DNA of 64,000 nucleotides from CADEEN01 sp040384625 (GCA_040384625.1 JAZKIW010000042.1:43944-107943), one strand, 5' to 3'. Counted from the first letter of the stretch, positions 40,389-49,169 are shown. Notes: generated by a model not told the origin, from the letters alone. Program-made: numbers and translations.

Positions 40389-40476
40389 CCATCAACTGCG
40401 ATCCTTTCGTTTGTCGCGAAGGCCGCCGAAGTCTTCAATACGGGCATGCCGCAACAGCGGTCCACGGAGGCTCTCG

Positions 40477-40920
40477 ATGAACACCGCCACCCTTTCGCGC
40501 CAACCCATTCGCACCCTCGCCCTCGGCCCGCAGCGGCTGCTGGTCATCGCCCGGCGTCCGGGCACGCGCATCAAGGTCTTGTCTGGTCGGGTCTGGATGA
40601 CCGAGGAAGGACAGAGCGGGGATCAGTTCGCCGTCGCCGGCGAGGAACTGCGCACCCTGCGAGGCGGGCGCAGCGTCATCGAAGCGCTCGGCAGCGCCCG
40701 CGTGCAGGTGATCGAGCCGACCGGCAGCGCTGCGCGCCGCGTGGCGCAATGGCTCTCCGCGCTGCGGCGCGCTCCCGACACGGCCGCCGCCCGCGTTGTG
40801 GCCTTGTCGCTGTCCCTGCTGCTGGCGCTTGGGGTTCCCGAGTTGCTGGTACGCGGCATGCAGCCGACCAGCGCCGGCGCGGCGATCGCTGTCGCACAAA
40901 CGGCCACGCTGCGCGGCTGA
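40477..40920 (+). CDS. DUF2917 family protein, copy 2 (with C-terminal membrane segment)
   Basis: A 147-aa protein. The N-terminal half carries the DUF2917 core: 'ALGPQRLLVIARRPGTRIKVLSGRVWMTEEGQSGDQFAVAGEELRTLRGG'. The C-terminal part, absent in copy 1, has a hydrophobic stretch 'VVALSLSLLLALGVPELLV' that could be a membrane anchor. ATG at 40477 has GGAGG nearby. Divergent from LysR copy 2. Function unknown. Confidence 0.75.
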   Translation: MNTATLSRQPIRTLALGPQRLLVIARRPGTRIKVLSGRVWMTEEGQSGDQFAVAGEELRTLRGGRSVIEALGSARVQVIEPTGSAARRVAQWLSALRRAPDTAAARVVALSLSLLLALGVPELLVRGMQPTSAGAAIAVAQTATLRG

Positions 40921-40987
40921 ATGGCGCCGCAGTGCGGCCGCGTGCGCGGCATTGCGGCCGTCGGGGCGCGTGCCACACTCGCGCGCC

Positions 40988-41794
40988 ATGAGCCATCGAC
41001 CGCAAACGCTCTCGTCGTCGCCGGACGCTCCTTGGGTCACGGTGCGTGGCGTCTTCACCGACATCGACGACACGCTCACGCGCGACGGGGCGATCGAGCC
41101 GGCGGCGTTGTCTGCGCTGCATGCGCTGCACGACGCCGGCCTGCCGGTGATCGCGATCACCGGCAGGCCGGTCGGCTGGAGCGAGCCCTTCGCGCAGGCC
41201 TGGCCTGTGGCCGCGATCGTTCCGGAGAACGGCGCGGTGGCGCTGATCCGCGACGGTGATTCCGTGCGCACCGAGTACGCCCAGGACGGCCCGACGCGCG
41301 CGCGCCATGCACGCCGCCTGCGCGAGGTCGCTGCGCGCGTGCTCGCCGAGGTGCCCGGCACGCAGCTGGCGCGCGACAGCGCCGGGCGCGTGACCGACAT
41401 CGCGGTCGACCACAGCGAGTTCACGCAGCTGGACGAGGCGACGATCGAACGCGTCGCCGTCCTGATGCGCAGCGAGGGCATGAACGCCACCGTCAGTTCG
41501 ATCCACATCAACGGCTGGTTCGGCGAGCACGACAAACTCTTCGGCGCGCGCTGGATGCTGCGGCGCCTGTACGGACGTGACCTCGACGCCGAACTGGGGC
41601 GCTGGGTCTACGTCGGCGACTCGACCAACGACCAGGCCATGTTCGGGCACTTTCCGCTCAGCGTCGGCGTGGCCAACCTGCGTGACTTCGCCGAGCGTCT
41701 GCACACCTGGCCGGCCTACATTACCGAGGGCGAGCGCGGCGCGGGCTTTGCCGAAGTGGCGGCGCGCCTCTTGGACTTGCGGCCTGGCGCCTAG
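40988..41794 (+). CDS. HAD-superfamily hydrolase (Cof/MPGP-like phosphatase)
   Basis: A 268-aa HAD phosphatase. Motif I is 'VFTDIDDTLTRDGAIEP' (DxDxT), motif II 'VIAITGRPVGW', and motif IV 'GRWVYVGDSTNDQAMF' (GDSxxD). A C2 cap (residues about 90-185) makes it of the Cof or mannosyl-3-phosphoglycerate phosphatase type. Substrate unknown. ATG at 40988-40990. The stop TAG overlaps the DapA-like gene's stop on the other strand within CTAG. Confidence 0.85.
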   Translation: MSHRPQTLSSSPDAPWVTVRGVFTDIDDTLTRDGAIEPAALSALHALHDAGLPVIAITGRPVGWSEPFAQAWPVAAIVPENGAVALIRDGDSVRTEYAQDGPTRARHARRLREVAARVLAEVPGTQLARDSAGRVTDIAVDHSEFTQLDEATIERVAVLMRSEGMNATVSSIHINGWFGEHDKLFGARWMLRRLYGRDLDAELGRWVYVGDSTNDQAMFGHFPLSVGVANLRDFAERLHTWPAYITEGERGAGFAEVAARLLDLRPGA

Positions 41795-42717
41795 TTTTCG
41801 ATCAGGCCCTGCGCGGCACACAGCCGTGCGATCTCGCGCTGCTCGTCAGGCCCGACACCGAGCTGCGGTTCGCGACACGCGGCCGACGGAAAGTGGCCTT
41901 GCAGGCGCAGCACTTCCTTCATGCGCGGGCGGAAGTCGCGGATCGGCGCGCGCCAGCAGTAGCGCGCGATCGGGCCGAGGCGAGCCCAGATCGCCTGGCC
42001 GGCGGCGAGGTCGCCGCGTCGCACCGCGTCATGCATCGCGACGAGTTCGGCGGTGGCTGTGCCGGCGAAGCCGATCAAGGCGCCGTTGCAGCCCATGACC
42101 ATCGCCTCGAAGATGAAGGTGTCGCTGCCGGTCAGCACGCCGATCGGCCGCGCCAACGCGCGCGCGACCTCGATCGTCTGCTGGGTCTGCGCGATGTCGA
42201 AGCTGGCTTCCTTGATCGCGACGAGTTGCGGGATTTCGGCGATCGCACGCAGGATCTCCGGCGTGTAGTCGGGGCCCCAGCCTTTCGGAAACTGGAAACA
42301 AATAATCGGCAACTCGCTCGCCTCGGCGATTGCGCGGTGGTAGCGGAGGATCATCTCGGCCGGCACCGGCGCACCGCTGAAGGTCGGGAAGGGTGGAAAG
42401 ACCGTCAGGCCCTGCGCGCCGAACTCGCGCAGCCGCACGGCCTTTTTCGCCGCCGCCTGGGTCGAGCCGGCGACGATGCCCGACATCAGGGGCACGCGAC
42501 CACCGAGCGCACGCTGGCAGACGCGCATCACCTCGAACTGCTCATCGTCATCGAGCGCGATCACCTCCGAGGCGTCGACGTTCATCACGATCGCTGCCGG
42601 CCGCTGCGCGGCGATCCAGGCGATGTAGCGCTCCAGCGTGACCCAGTCGATCGCGCCGCCTTCGTGCATTGGCAGCATCGGTGCGGCGATCACGCCGGTG
42701 AAGGGGCGGTTCAGCAT
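41791..42717 (-). CDS. DapA-family (dihydrodipicolinate synthase-like) aldolase/lyase
   Basis: A 308-aa class I aldolase. The Schiff-base Lys is in 'LVAIKEASFDIA'; 'GSDTFIFEAMVMGCNGALIG' and 'MLPMHEGGAIDWVTLERYI' follow the family plan. Relatives include N-acetylneuraminate lyase, KDG aldolase and 5-dehydro-4-deoxyglucarate dehydratase. The gene is the last of the importer operon, six bases after the ABC ATPase gene. It may process the imported substrate; which one is unknown. Confidence 0.85.
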   Translation of the reverse strand: MLNRPFTGVIAAPMLPMHEGGAIDWVTLERYIAWIAAQRPAAIVMNVDASEVIALDDDEQFEVMRVCQRALGGRVPLMSGIVAGSTQAAAKKAVRLREFGAQGLTVFPPFPTFSGAPVPAEMILRYHRAIAEASELPIICFQFPKGWGPDYTPEILRAIAEIPQLVAIKEASFDIAQTQQTIEVARALARPIGVLTGSDTFIFEAMVMGCNGALIGFAGTATAELVAMHDAVRRGDLAAGQAIWARLGPIARYCWRAPIRDFRPRMKEVLRLQGHFPSAACREPQLGVGPDEQREIARLCAAQGLIEN

Positions 42718-42723
42718 GGCAGC

Positions 42724-43548
42724 TCAATAACGGATGACGCCATAGCGCATGAAACACTCGGTGATCTCATCGCAGTACTCCGTGAAGCGTTCGCTGGTCA
42801 CGACGGCTTTATCGCGCGGGCGCGGCAGGTCGATCGAGATGATCCGCTCTATCCGGCCCGGTCGCGGTGTCATCACGACGACCCGGTCGGCCAGGGCCAC
42901 CGCCTCGGCGATGCCGTGGGTGATGAAGACCAGGGTCTGGCGCTGGGCCAGCCAGAGCTTCTCCAGGTCGATGCGCATCTGCTCGCGCGTCAGCGCATCG
43001 AGCGCACCGAAGGGTTCGTCCATCATCAACAGCGGCGGGTCGTGGATCAGCGCGCGCACGATCGCGACGCGCTGGCGCATGCCGCCCGACAGCTCGCGCG
43101 GGCGCCGCTCCTTGAAGTCGCCCAGGCCCACGTCGCCGAGCAGCTCCTCGGCGCGGACACGGTAGCGCGCGCTGTCCAGGCCGCGCAGCTCGATCTGCAC
43201 CAGCACGTTCTCGAGCACGTTGCGCCAGTCGAGCAGCACCGGACTCTGGAAGACGATGCCCAGGTCGGTTTGCGGGCCGCGCACCTCGCGCCCGCCAACG
43301 CGCACGCTGCCGCCAGAGAAGGGCAACAGGCCGGCGACGATGCGCAGCAGGGTGCTCTTGCCGCAGCCCGAGGGTCCGACCACAACCACCAGCTCACCGG
43401 CCGCGATCGAGAGGTCGACGCCGTCGAGTGCCGTGGTGGTCTGTCCGGCGCGCGAGAAGGTGTGGCGCAGGCCGGCGACTTCGACACTCGACTGCGCCGT
43501 CGCTGATGCTGGCGTGGTTGCGAGCCCGGTCGCGGGCGAGCCTCTCAC
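42724..43548 (-). CDS. ABC transporter ATP-binding protein (nitrate/sulfonate family)
   Basis: A 274-aa ATPase. Walker A 'VVVGPSGCGKSTLLRIVAG', Q-loop 'GIVFQSPVLLDWRNVLEN', signature 'LSGGMRQRVAIVRALI', Walker B 'LLMMDEPFGALDALTREQM', H-loop 'VFITHGIAEAV'. The GTG start at 43546-43548 overlaps the binding-protein stop as GTGA; a longer in-frame start is less likely. It powers the import system with the permease and NMT1-like binding protein. Confidence 0.93.
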   Translation of the reverse strand: MRGSPATGLATTPASATAQSSVEVAGLRHTFSRAGQTTTALDGVDLSIAAGELVVVVGPSGCGKSTLLRIVAGLLPFSGGSVRVGGREVRGPQTDLGIVFQSPVLLDWRNVLENVLVQIELRGLDSARYRVRAEELLGDVGLGDFKERRPRELSGGMRQRVAIVRALIHDPPLLMMDEPFGALDALTREQMRIDLEKLWLAQRQTLVFITHGIAEAVALADRVVVMTPRPGRIERIISIDLPRPRDKAVVTSERFTEYCDEITECFMRYGVIRY

Positions 43549-44510
43549 TTCGGCAGGAACTCGTTGGTGTGGAACGTCGTCCACGGCTCCTTGGTGTCGA
43601 GGTCACGATACTGCTTGAGCAGGGAGATCGTCTGGTCCCAGTCGGCCTGGGCACCGAGGCCGACCCTGCCCTTCGAGTTCGTCGAGTCCAGCAACTCGAA
43701 GTCGACCATCATCTGGTCTAGCGTCGACTGCCGGTTCAGATCCGGCTTGACCTTCATCGCCACGTCGACCGCCGCCTGCGGATTCTTCTTGGCTTCTTCC
43801 CATGAGCGCACTGAGGCGCGCACGAAGCGGCGCACCAGGTCGGGCTTCGTCTTGATCAGGTTGCCGGTGGTCAGGATCGTCATGCCGACGATGTTGGCGC
43901 CGTGGTCTGCATAACGCAGCGCGTGCGGTTCGACGCCCTTGTACTTGATCAAGAAGAACTGGTCATCGGCGCCGCCGAGCAAAGCATCGACCTTCTTCTC
44001 CAATACCGAGACCACCTTCGCGGCCGGGTCGACCTGGACGAACTTGATGGTGCTCATGTCGAGCTTGTTGTGCGCGGCCAGGGCACGGAACAGCTGGCCC
44101 AGCGGATCACCCGGCGACACCGCGAGCGACTTGCCCTCCAGGTCCTTCGGCTTGCGGATGCCCGCCGACGCCAGCGAGACGACAGAGAAGCCGGTCGAGT
44201 TGAGCAAGGACATCACGGACTTGACGTCGGCACCCTTGGACGCCGTGGTGATCAGGCTCGACGAATCGGCCATGCCGAAGGTGTCGGAGCCGGCTGCCAC
44301 CACCTGCACCGTGTTGCCCGAGCCTCGGCCCTCGTTGATCGTCAGCTCGATGCCCTCCTGCTTGAAGAAGCCCATCTCCTTGCCGTAGTAGTACGGCACG
44401 TGCAGGCCGCCGAGGTACCAGTTCAGACGCAGCGAAACGGCGTCCTGTGCCGACGCCGACGTCGCAGCAGCGCAGACCAGCAGTGCGGCGAGCCATCTGA
44501 GCATGCTCAT
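43545..44510 (-). CDS. ABC substrate-binding protein (NMT1/THI5-like)
   Basis: A 321-aa periplasmic protein with signal peptide (1-22, 'LLVCAAATSASAQD'). The mature part has 'LRLNWYLGGLHVPYYYGKEMGFFKQEGIELTINEGRGSGNTVQVVAAG' as in NMT1/SsuA/pyrimidine-precursor binding proteins, and 'GGADDQFFLIKYKGVE'. Such proteins bind sulfonates, aromatic or pyrimidine-like ligands; the ligand here is unknown. ATG at 44508-44510 with AAGGAG before it. Confidence 0.9.
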   Translation of the reverse strand: MSMLRWLAALLVCAAATSASAQDAVSLRLNWYLGGLHVPYYYGKEMGFFKQEGIELTINEGRGSGNTVQVVAAGSDTFGMADSSSLITTASKGADVKSVMSLLNSTGFSVVSLASAGIRKPKDLEGKSLAVSPGDPLGQLFRALAAHNKLDMSTIKFVQVDPAAKVVSVLEKKVDALLGGADDQFFLIKYKGVEPHALRYADHGANIVGMTILTTGNLIKTKPDLVRRFVRASVRSWEEAKKNPQAAVDVAMKVKPDLNRQSTLDQMMVDFELLDSTNSKGRVGLGAQADWDQTISLLKQYRDLDTKEPWTTFHTNEFLPK

Positions 44511-44543
44511 GGTGTGTCTCCTTCAGTTGTGGGACCAGGAAGC

Positions 44544-45380
44544 CTAGGACTGGGCCTGCAACGCATTGACCTGCGAGACATGCCAGGGAATCGTCAGGCG
44601 CTCGATCAACTCGACCGTGTAATAGACGGCCAGGCCGATGAAGCTGAGCAGGAAGATCACCGCGAAGACCATCGGTGTGTCCAGGTTGCCGTTGTACTGC
44701 AGCAGCAGGTAGCCCAGGCCTTTGTCTGAGGCCACGAACTCCGCGACGATGGCGGCGGTGGCCGACAGCGCGGCGCCGACCTTCATGCCGGTGAAGATGT
44801 CGGGGAGGGCCTGCGGCAGCCGGATCTTGGCGAACAGCTTCCAGCCGCTCGCGCCGGTGGTGCGCGCGAAGTCGGCGATCTCGGGGTCGACCGCCTTGAA
44901 GCCGGCGATGCTGGCGACGACGATCGGGAAGAACGACAGCAGGAAGACGATCAGCAACTTGGGTGTGTAGCCGAAACCGAACCAGATGATGAACAGCGGC
45001 GCGATGGCGATCTTGGGCACGATCTGCAGGAACACCACCACCGGGTAGACCGCGTTCTCCATGAAGCGCGAGTAGGTGACGGCCAGCGCGAAGGGGATGC
45101 TCACCACCACCGCGAGCAGGTAGCCGCCGAGGATCTCGAGCGTCGTGACCCAGGCCCCCGCCATCACCACGCCGGAGCGCTTGTGGAACTCGGACCAGAT
45201 CTTGGTCGGCGGTGGCAGCAGGTATTCCTTGATGCCGAGCACGCGCACGACGACTTCCCACGCCACCAGCAGGGTCGCCGCGACGAGCAGGGCGCCGACG
45301 CGCTGGCGCAGCCAGCCGCCGATGCCGCTGTTTGGGCGTGCCGACACGGCTTGCGTGGCGTTGACAGCAAGGTGCGACAC
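44544..45380 (-). CDS. ABC transporter permease
   Basis: A 278-aa membrane protein with six predicted helices and the EAA-type loop 'DFARTTGASGWKLFAKIRLPQALPDIFTGMKVGAALS'. It belongs to the SsuC/TauC family. GTG start at 45378-45380, 2 bases after the cupin stop. It completes the importer with the downstream binding protein and ATPase genes, which are cotranscribed. Confidence 0.93.
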   Translation of the reverse strand: MSHLAVNATQAVSARPNSGIGGWLRQRVGALLVAATLLVAWEVVVRVLGIKEYLLPPPTKIWSEFHKRSGVVMAGAWVTTLEILGGYLLAVVVSIPFALAVTYSRFMENAVYPVVVFLQIVPKIAIAPLFIIWFGFGYTPKLLIVFLLSFFPIVVASIAGFKAVDPEIADFARTTGASGWKLFAKIRLPQALPDIFTGMKVGAALSATAAIVAEFVASDKGLGYLLLQYNGNLDTPMVFAVIFLLSFIGLAVYYTVELIERLTIPWHVSQVNALQAQS

Positions 45381-45382
45381 CG

Positions 45383-45844
45383 TCAGCCCGCGCTTTCGGT
45401 ACCCGATCCGGCATCCAGATCCCAGGTGCCGTAACGCGCCGGCAGGTTGATCTCGATCAGCTCGAGATCGTCCGAGCGGCCAACCACGTTGTGCGCCACG
45501 CCGCCGGGTTGCGACAGGCAGGCCCCGGCGCGAACCACCACCTCGTGGGGCATGCCGGCGTAGCGAAAGGCGATCCAGCCACGCAGGACGTAGACGAAGT
45601 GGCCGCTCATGTCGTGCCAGTGCCAGCCGGTCTCCTTGTCGAAGGGGCCGATCGCGCGGATGTGGCGCGCGCCGATGCGGCCGTCCGTTGCGTCGGCGAG
45701 CTTCAGGTCGCGATACTCGACGTCTGCGCGCGGGCCGTCGCGCGTGAAGGCCGCGTCCGTCAGTTCGACCAGGCCGAATGACGAACGTGCCTGGCCCAGG
45801 GCCAGCGGTCCAGGGAAATGCGGCGGGTCGTTGTGGACTTCCAT
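45383..45844 (-). CDS. Cupin-domain protein
   Basis: A 153-aa single cupin. The metal-binding pattern is 'WHWHDMSGHFVYVLRGWIAFRY' (HxH) with 'SQPGGVAHNVVGRSDDLELIEI' closing the barrel. No signal peptide. It is the first gene of the importer operon, next to the IclR-operator gap. A small-molecule role (isomerase, dioxygenase or regulator) is possible. ATG at 45842-45844. Confidence 0.82.
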   Translation of the reverse strand: MEVHNDPPHFPGPLALGQARSSFGLVELTDAAFTRDGPRADVEYRDLKLADATDGRIGARHIRAIGPFDKETGWHWHDMSGHFVYVLRGWIAFRYAGMPHEVVVRAGACLSQPGGVAHNVVGRSDDLELIEINLPARYGTWDLDAGSGTESAG

Positions 45845-45886
45845 GCGGGCGATCCTCGGGCAGCCAGCAGATTCATGCTAGCACAG

Positions 45887-45907
45887 TGATGGAACGTTGT
45901 TCCATCA
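45887..45907. promoter_or_regulatory. IclR-type operator between the importer operon and the IclR gene
   Basis: TGATGGAAC (45887-45895), spacer GTT, GTTCCATCA (45899-45907) is a perfect 9-bp inverted repeat. The core GGAAC-N3-GTTCC resembles IclR-family operators. ATGCTAG occurs on both sides (45875-45881 and 45908-45914). The gap is only 106 bp, so binding should control both the importer operon and the iclR gene. Confidence 0.75.
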
Positions 45908-45950
45908 ATGCTAGAGTGAAGGCATCGCACGCCGAATCCCCTGAAACCCG

Positions 45951-46760
45951 ATGCGGCTCGTCAAAGGTCTGCTCCATCGCTGTCTCGAAGTCCTCGAGCT
46001 GCTGTCGGTCGACTCGCAGTGGCGTCGCCTGTCGGACGTCGCCGGTGCGCTCGAGCTGCCCAAGGGCCCGGTGCACCGCCTGCTGGCGGAGCTGGTCGCG
46101 CTGGGCTGGATCGAGCAGGACCGCGATACCGAACGCTATCGGCTGACGCTCAAGCTCGCGCTGCTCGGCCAGCAATACCTGCGCAGCACCAGCCTGCCGG
46201 GGGTGGTGCAGCCCGTCCTGGACGAGGTGGCCAAACGCTGCGGCGAGCTGGTGCGCCTGACGGTGGTGCAGGGCGGCGGCCTGCACTGGATGGCCTCGTC
46301 GCAGGGCGCTCCCACTGGCCTGATGTACCAGCCGGCGCTGAACGGGCCGCTGGTGCTGCACACCACGGCCAACGGCAAGGCCTGGATGGCGACAATGGCC
46401 GATGCCGCGGCCAGCCGGATCGCACTGGCCGACGGCTTGGGCCAGGTCGATGCCGCACGGCGCGGCCCGCGCGCGCTGCGCGATCTCGACAGCCTGCACT
46501 CCGATCTGACCGCCATCCGCGCTCGCGGCTACGCCCTTGCCATCGAGGAAGCCGAACCTGGCGTCAAGGCCATCGCGGTGGTCGTGCGCGGGCATGACGA
46601 CGGCGTCGTGCTCGGCACGATGAGCATTGCCGGACCCCTGGTGCGCATGGGGCCGGAGCGCGACGCTGAGTTTCACGATCTGCTGGCCCAGGCCGCGGGC
46701 ACGCTGGGCCTGGTCTGGCCGCGCGAGCGCTGGCCCTTGTCGACGGAGGCCAAGGCATGA
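45951..46760 (+). CDS. IclR-family transcriptional regulator
   Basis: A 269-aa regulator. The winged helix (5-70) shows 'LEVLELLSVDSQWRRLSDVAGALELPKGPVHRLLAELVALGWIEQD'; the effector domain has 'LNGPLVLHTTANGKAWMATM' and 'GYALAIEEAEPGVKAIAVVVRG', normal for the family. ATG at 45951. Its stop is inside ATGA with a 21-codon open frame that links it to the EthD gene. Likely represses or activates the divergent importer operon and itself. Confidence 0.93.
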   Translation: MRLVKGLLHRCLEVLELLSVDSQWRRLSDVAGALELPKGPVHRLLAELVALGWIEQDRDTERYRLTLKLALLGQQYLRSTSLPGVVQPVLDEVAKRCGELVRLTVVQGGGLHWMASSQGAPTGLMYQPALNGPLVLHTTANGKAWMATMADAAASRIALADGLGQVDAARRGPRALRDLDSLHSDLTAIRARGYALAIEEAEPGVKAIAVVVRGHDDGVVLGTMSIAGPLVRMGPERDAEFHDLLAQAAGTLGLVWPRERWPLSTEAKA

Positions 46761-46822
46761 GCGAGAAGGGCCGCTCCCACGCGTTCAGCCCGCAGCGCGT
46801 CGCGCGAAGGGTTGTCCTATGA
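46757..46822 (+). CDS. Possible 21-codon coupling ORF between iclR and EthD genes
   Basis: An open frame of 21 codons that starts inside the iclR stop (ATGA at 46757-46760) and ends inside the EthD start (ATGA at 46819-46822). A strong SD (GGAGG, 46745-46749) lies 7 bases before its ATG. The product would be basic (Arg/Lys-rich). It may act only to carry ribosomes from iclR to EthD, or may be chance. No homology claimed. Confidence 0.35.
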   Translation: MSEKGRSHAFSPQRVARRVVL

Positions 46823-47508
46823 GCCTGCATGGCACCGGTGTGGTCGCGATCTGGCACGACCTGCTCCCCGCAGCGAAGGGCGAGTTCTACGAGTGGCACA
46901 ACCGCGAGCACATGCCGGAACGACTGGGCATCTCGGGCTTCAACCGTGGCCGGCGCTACATCGCCGTGCGCGGCGCGCCCGAGTACTTCAACCTTTACGA
47001 AGCCGACAGTCCGGACGTGCTGCGTGGGCCGGACTACCTGCAGCGGCTCAACACACCGACGGCTTGGACGCGCCAAGTGGTGACCTCGTTCCGTGCCGTG
47101 GCGCGCGGCATCTGCCGCGTGCTCTACAGCGGCGGCGTGGGGCAGGGCGGGGTGATGCTGACGCTGCGCTTTGGCGTCGGGCACGACGCGCAGGAGACCG
47201 TGGCGCGCCTCCTGAGCGAAACCTTGCTGCCGGTCGCCGTTGGCCTGCGCGGCGTGGCCGGGGCGCACCTTTGCCGCGCCGATGTCGAAGGCAGCCGCAT
47301 CGAAACCGCCGAGAGAAGGGCGCGGGCCGGCGAGACGGTCATCCCCGATTGGATCGTGATGATCGAAGGCAACGATGCGGACGCCGTCGAGGGCGCCGCA
47401 CAGCCGGCGTGCGCTGCCCTCGCGGCCCTGCCCGACGTGCATGGCCTGGACCGGGCCGTCTATACGCTCCAGCACCAGCGCGGCAGGAAGCCCTGGGGCG
47501 ACAGCTGA
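46819..47508 (+). CDS. EthD/Dabb-type ferredoxin-like domain protein
   Basis: A 229-aa protein. 'LHGTGVVAIWHDLLPAAKGEFYEWHNREHMPERLGISGFNRGRRY' is typical of EthD-domain proteins, which form dimeric alpha+beta barrels and take part in ring or ether cleavage in actinobacteria. A second similar half with 'GVMLTLRFGVGH' and 'WIVMIEGNDADAVEG' suggests a tandem domain. ATG at 46819 overlaps the preceding mini-ORF. Cytoplasmic. It converges with the flavin reductase gene; the stops are adjacent. Confidence 0.8.
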   Translation: MSLHGTGVVAIWHDLLPAAKGEFYEWHNREHMPERLGISGFNRGRRYIAVRGAPEYFNLYEADSPDVLRGPDYLQRLNTPTAWTRQVVTSFRAVARGICRVLYSGGVGQGGVMLTLRFGVGHDAQETVARLLSETLLPVAVGLRGVAGAHLCRADVEGSRIETAERRARAGETVIPDWIVMIEGNDADAVEGAAQPACAALAALPDVHGLDRAVYTLQHQRGRKPWGDS

Positions 47509-48156
47509 TCAGATCTCGTCGATGCCTGTCGATGTCGGCGCGCGCTCGCCCTTTGCCTCGGACAGCGAGAAGCGTTCGTTGGTGCGGGTGTAGAAGCTTG
47601 CGCCGAAGCGGGCCACCGGGTGGTACTCGCGCAGGTTCACGCGCCAGGCCTCGGTGTCGATCAGGCCGGCGCGGGCGACCAGCCGCACGATGCGGCCGAT
47701 GAAGACATAACGGCTCTCGGTCTCGAGCTTCTCGTGCAGCACGCACTCGAAGGCCACGGGCGCCTCCTGGATGCGCGGCGGCGCGACGCTGTGCGAGGGC
47801 AACGCCGTCAGGCCGACCGCGGCGAGTTCGCTCACGTCCGAAGGGAAGCTCTTGCCGCAGTCGTGCATCTTCTGCGCCATCGCCTCATCGGACATGTGGA
47901 CGACGAACTCGCCGCTGCGCAGGATGTTGGCGGCGGTGTCCTTCAGGCACCCGTCCTTCAGGCGGTTGATGCTGATCATCAGGATCGGCGGGTCCTCGCC
48001 GACCATGTTGAACATCGAGAACGGTGCGGCGTTGACCACGCCCGTCGGCCCCAGCGTGGTGACCAGCGCGATCGGCCGCGGCACGATCAGGCTGGCCATC
48101 AGCTTGTAGCGCTGGTAGGCGGTGATGCTCTCGAAGTCGACTTCAGTCAGGCTCAA
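47509..48156 (-). CDS. Flavin reductase family protein (split-barrel)
   Basis: A 215-aa FMN-binding split-barrel protein with 'SLIVPRPIALVTTLGPTGVVNAAPFSMFNMVGEDPPILMISI' and 'DTAANILRSGEFVVHM'. Such proteins reduce FMN for a partner monooxygenase or act as oxidoreductases themselves. TTG start at 48154-48156 overlaps the Bug stop (TTGA). It is the second gene of a Bug-flavin reductase pair and converges on the EthD gene. Confidence 0.88.
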   Translation of the reverse strand: MSLTEVDFESITAYQRYKLMASLIVPRPIALVTTLGPTGVVNAAPFSMFNMVGEDPPILMISINRLKDGCLKDTAANILRSGEFVVHMSDEAMAQKMHDCGKSFPSDVSELAAVGLTALPSHSVAPPRIQEAPVAFECVLHEKLETESRYVFIGRIVRLVARAGLIDTEAWRVNLREYHPVARFGASFYTRTNERFSLSEAKGERAPTSTGIDEI

Positions 48157-49133
48157 ACGATCACTTCCACCTTGGCACGCTTGGCCACCTTGGTCCAGGT
48201 GTCGATCTGCGAGCGTATCAGCGTGGCGAAGTCGTTGCCCAGCACCGGGGTCTTGCGTGGCAGGGTCTGCAATTCCTCGAGCCGCGCCATCACGTCGGGC
48301 TTGGCCAACACCTCAGGCATCAGCGTGGTCAGGCGCTGCGCAATCGGCGTGGGCAGGTTCTTCGGCCCCGACAGGCCGAGCCACTGCGAGCCGGTCATCG
48401 ACGGGAAGCCGAGTTCCGCGAACGTCGGGATGGTGGGCAGCGCCGGCAGCCGTGCCGGGGTGGAAACCGCCAGCGCGCGTAGCGAGCCCGCCTTCAATTG
48501 CGCCACGTTGGTCGTGATGGGGTCGAACAGGCCGTCGATCTGTCCGCCGAGCAGGTCCTGCATCGCCGGCGCGCTGCCCTGGTAGGGCACATGGTCATGC
48601 TCGGGCGCCTGGCCCTCGATCTTCAGCAGCTCGCCGTACAGGTGGTTGGCCGAACCGACCCCGGAGGTGCCGTAGCGCACCGCCTTGGTCTTGGCCGCCG
48701 TCACGTACTGGCCCAGGCTCGTGTAGGGCGACTGGGCGCGCACCAGCAGCACCATCGGCGCTTCCACCAGCATGGCCATGTGGGTGAAGTCGCCCACTGC
48801 GTCGAAAGGCATCACGTTGCGCGTGGCCGCGGCGTAGATGTGGACCGAGGCGTGGCTCACCAGCAGCGTGTATCCGTCGGCCGGCTGCTTGGACACATGG
48901 TCGGTGCCGATCAGGCCGCCGGCGCCGGGCTTGTTCTCGACCACAACCGTCTGTCCGATGGCCTGCGAGATGTGGGGCGCCATCAGTCGCGCCACCGTGT
49001 CCACCAGACCCCCTGGCGGAAACTGTGCGACCAGGCGCACCGGGCCACGGCTAGGCCAGGCGTTCTGGGCGCCGACCCAGGTGGGCGAGGAGAGGGCCGC
49101 GGCACCGGCGGCGAGAACGAGGCGACGCTTCAT
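48153..49133 (-). CDS. Tripartite tricarboxylate-type substrate-binding protein (Bug family), copy 1
   Basis: A 326-aa periplasmic protein with signal peptide (1-22, 'LVLAAGAAALSSPTWVGAQ'). The Bug fold is seen in 'WPSRGPVRLVAQFPPGGLVDTVARLMAPHISQAIGQTVVVENKPGAGGLIGTDHVSK' and 'VPYQGSAPAMQDLLGGQIDGLFDP'. Such proteins bind organic acids and are numerous in Burkholderiales, often without a partner permease. Its transporter partner is not in the window. ATG at 49131-49133, AGGAG before it. Divergent from the deacetylase-like gene. Confidence 0.92.
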   Translation of the reverse strand: MKRRLVLAAGAAALSSPTWVGAQNAWPSRGPVRLVAQFPPGGLVDTVARLMAPHISQAIGQTVVVENKPGAGGLIGTDHVSKQPADGYTLLVSHASVHIYAAATRNVMPFDAVGDFTHMAMLVEAPMVLLVRAQSPYTSLGQYVTAAKTKAVRYGTSGVGSANHLYGELLKIEGQAPEHDHVPYQGSAPAMQDLLGGQIDGLFDPITTNVAQLKAGSLRALAVSTPARLPALPTIPTFAELGFPSMTGSQWLGLSGPKNLPTPIAQRLTTLMPEVLAKPDVMARLEELQTLPRKTPVLGNDFATLIRSQIDTWTKVAKRAKVEVIV

Positions 49134-49169
49134 GGAGACTCCTGTGTGAAGGCAGACGCGCCGCGCTCG

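Noticed and set aside
41791..41794. Four-base overlap of the HAD and DapA-like genes taken as meaningful
   Set aside because: CTAG is self-complementary and yields a stop on both strands; it is an economical convergent end, not a signal.
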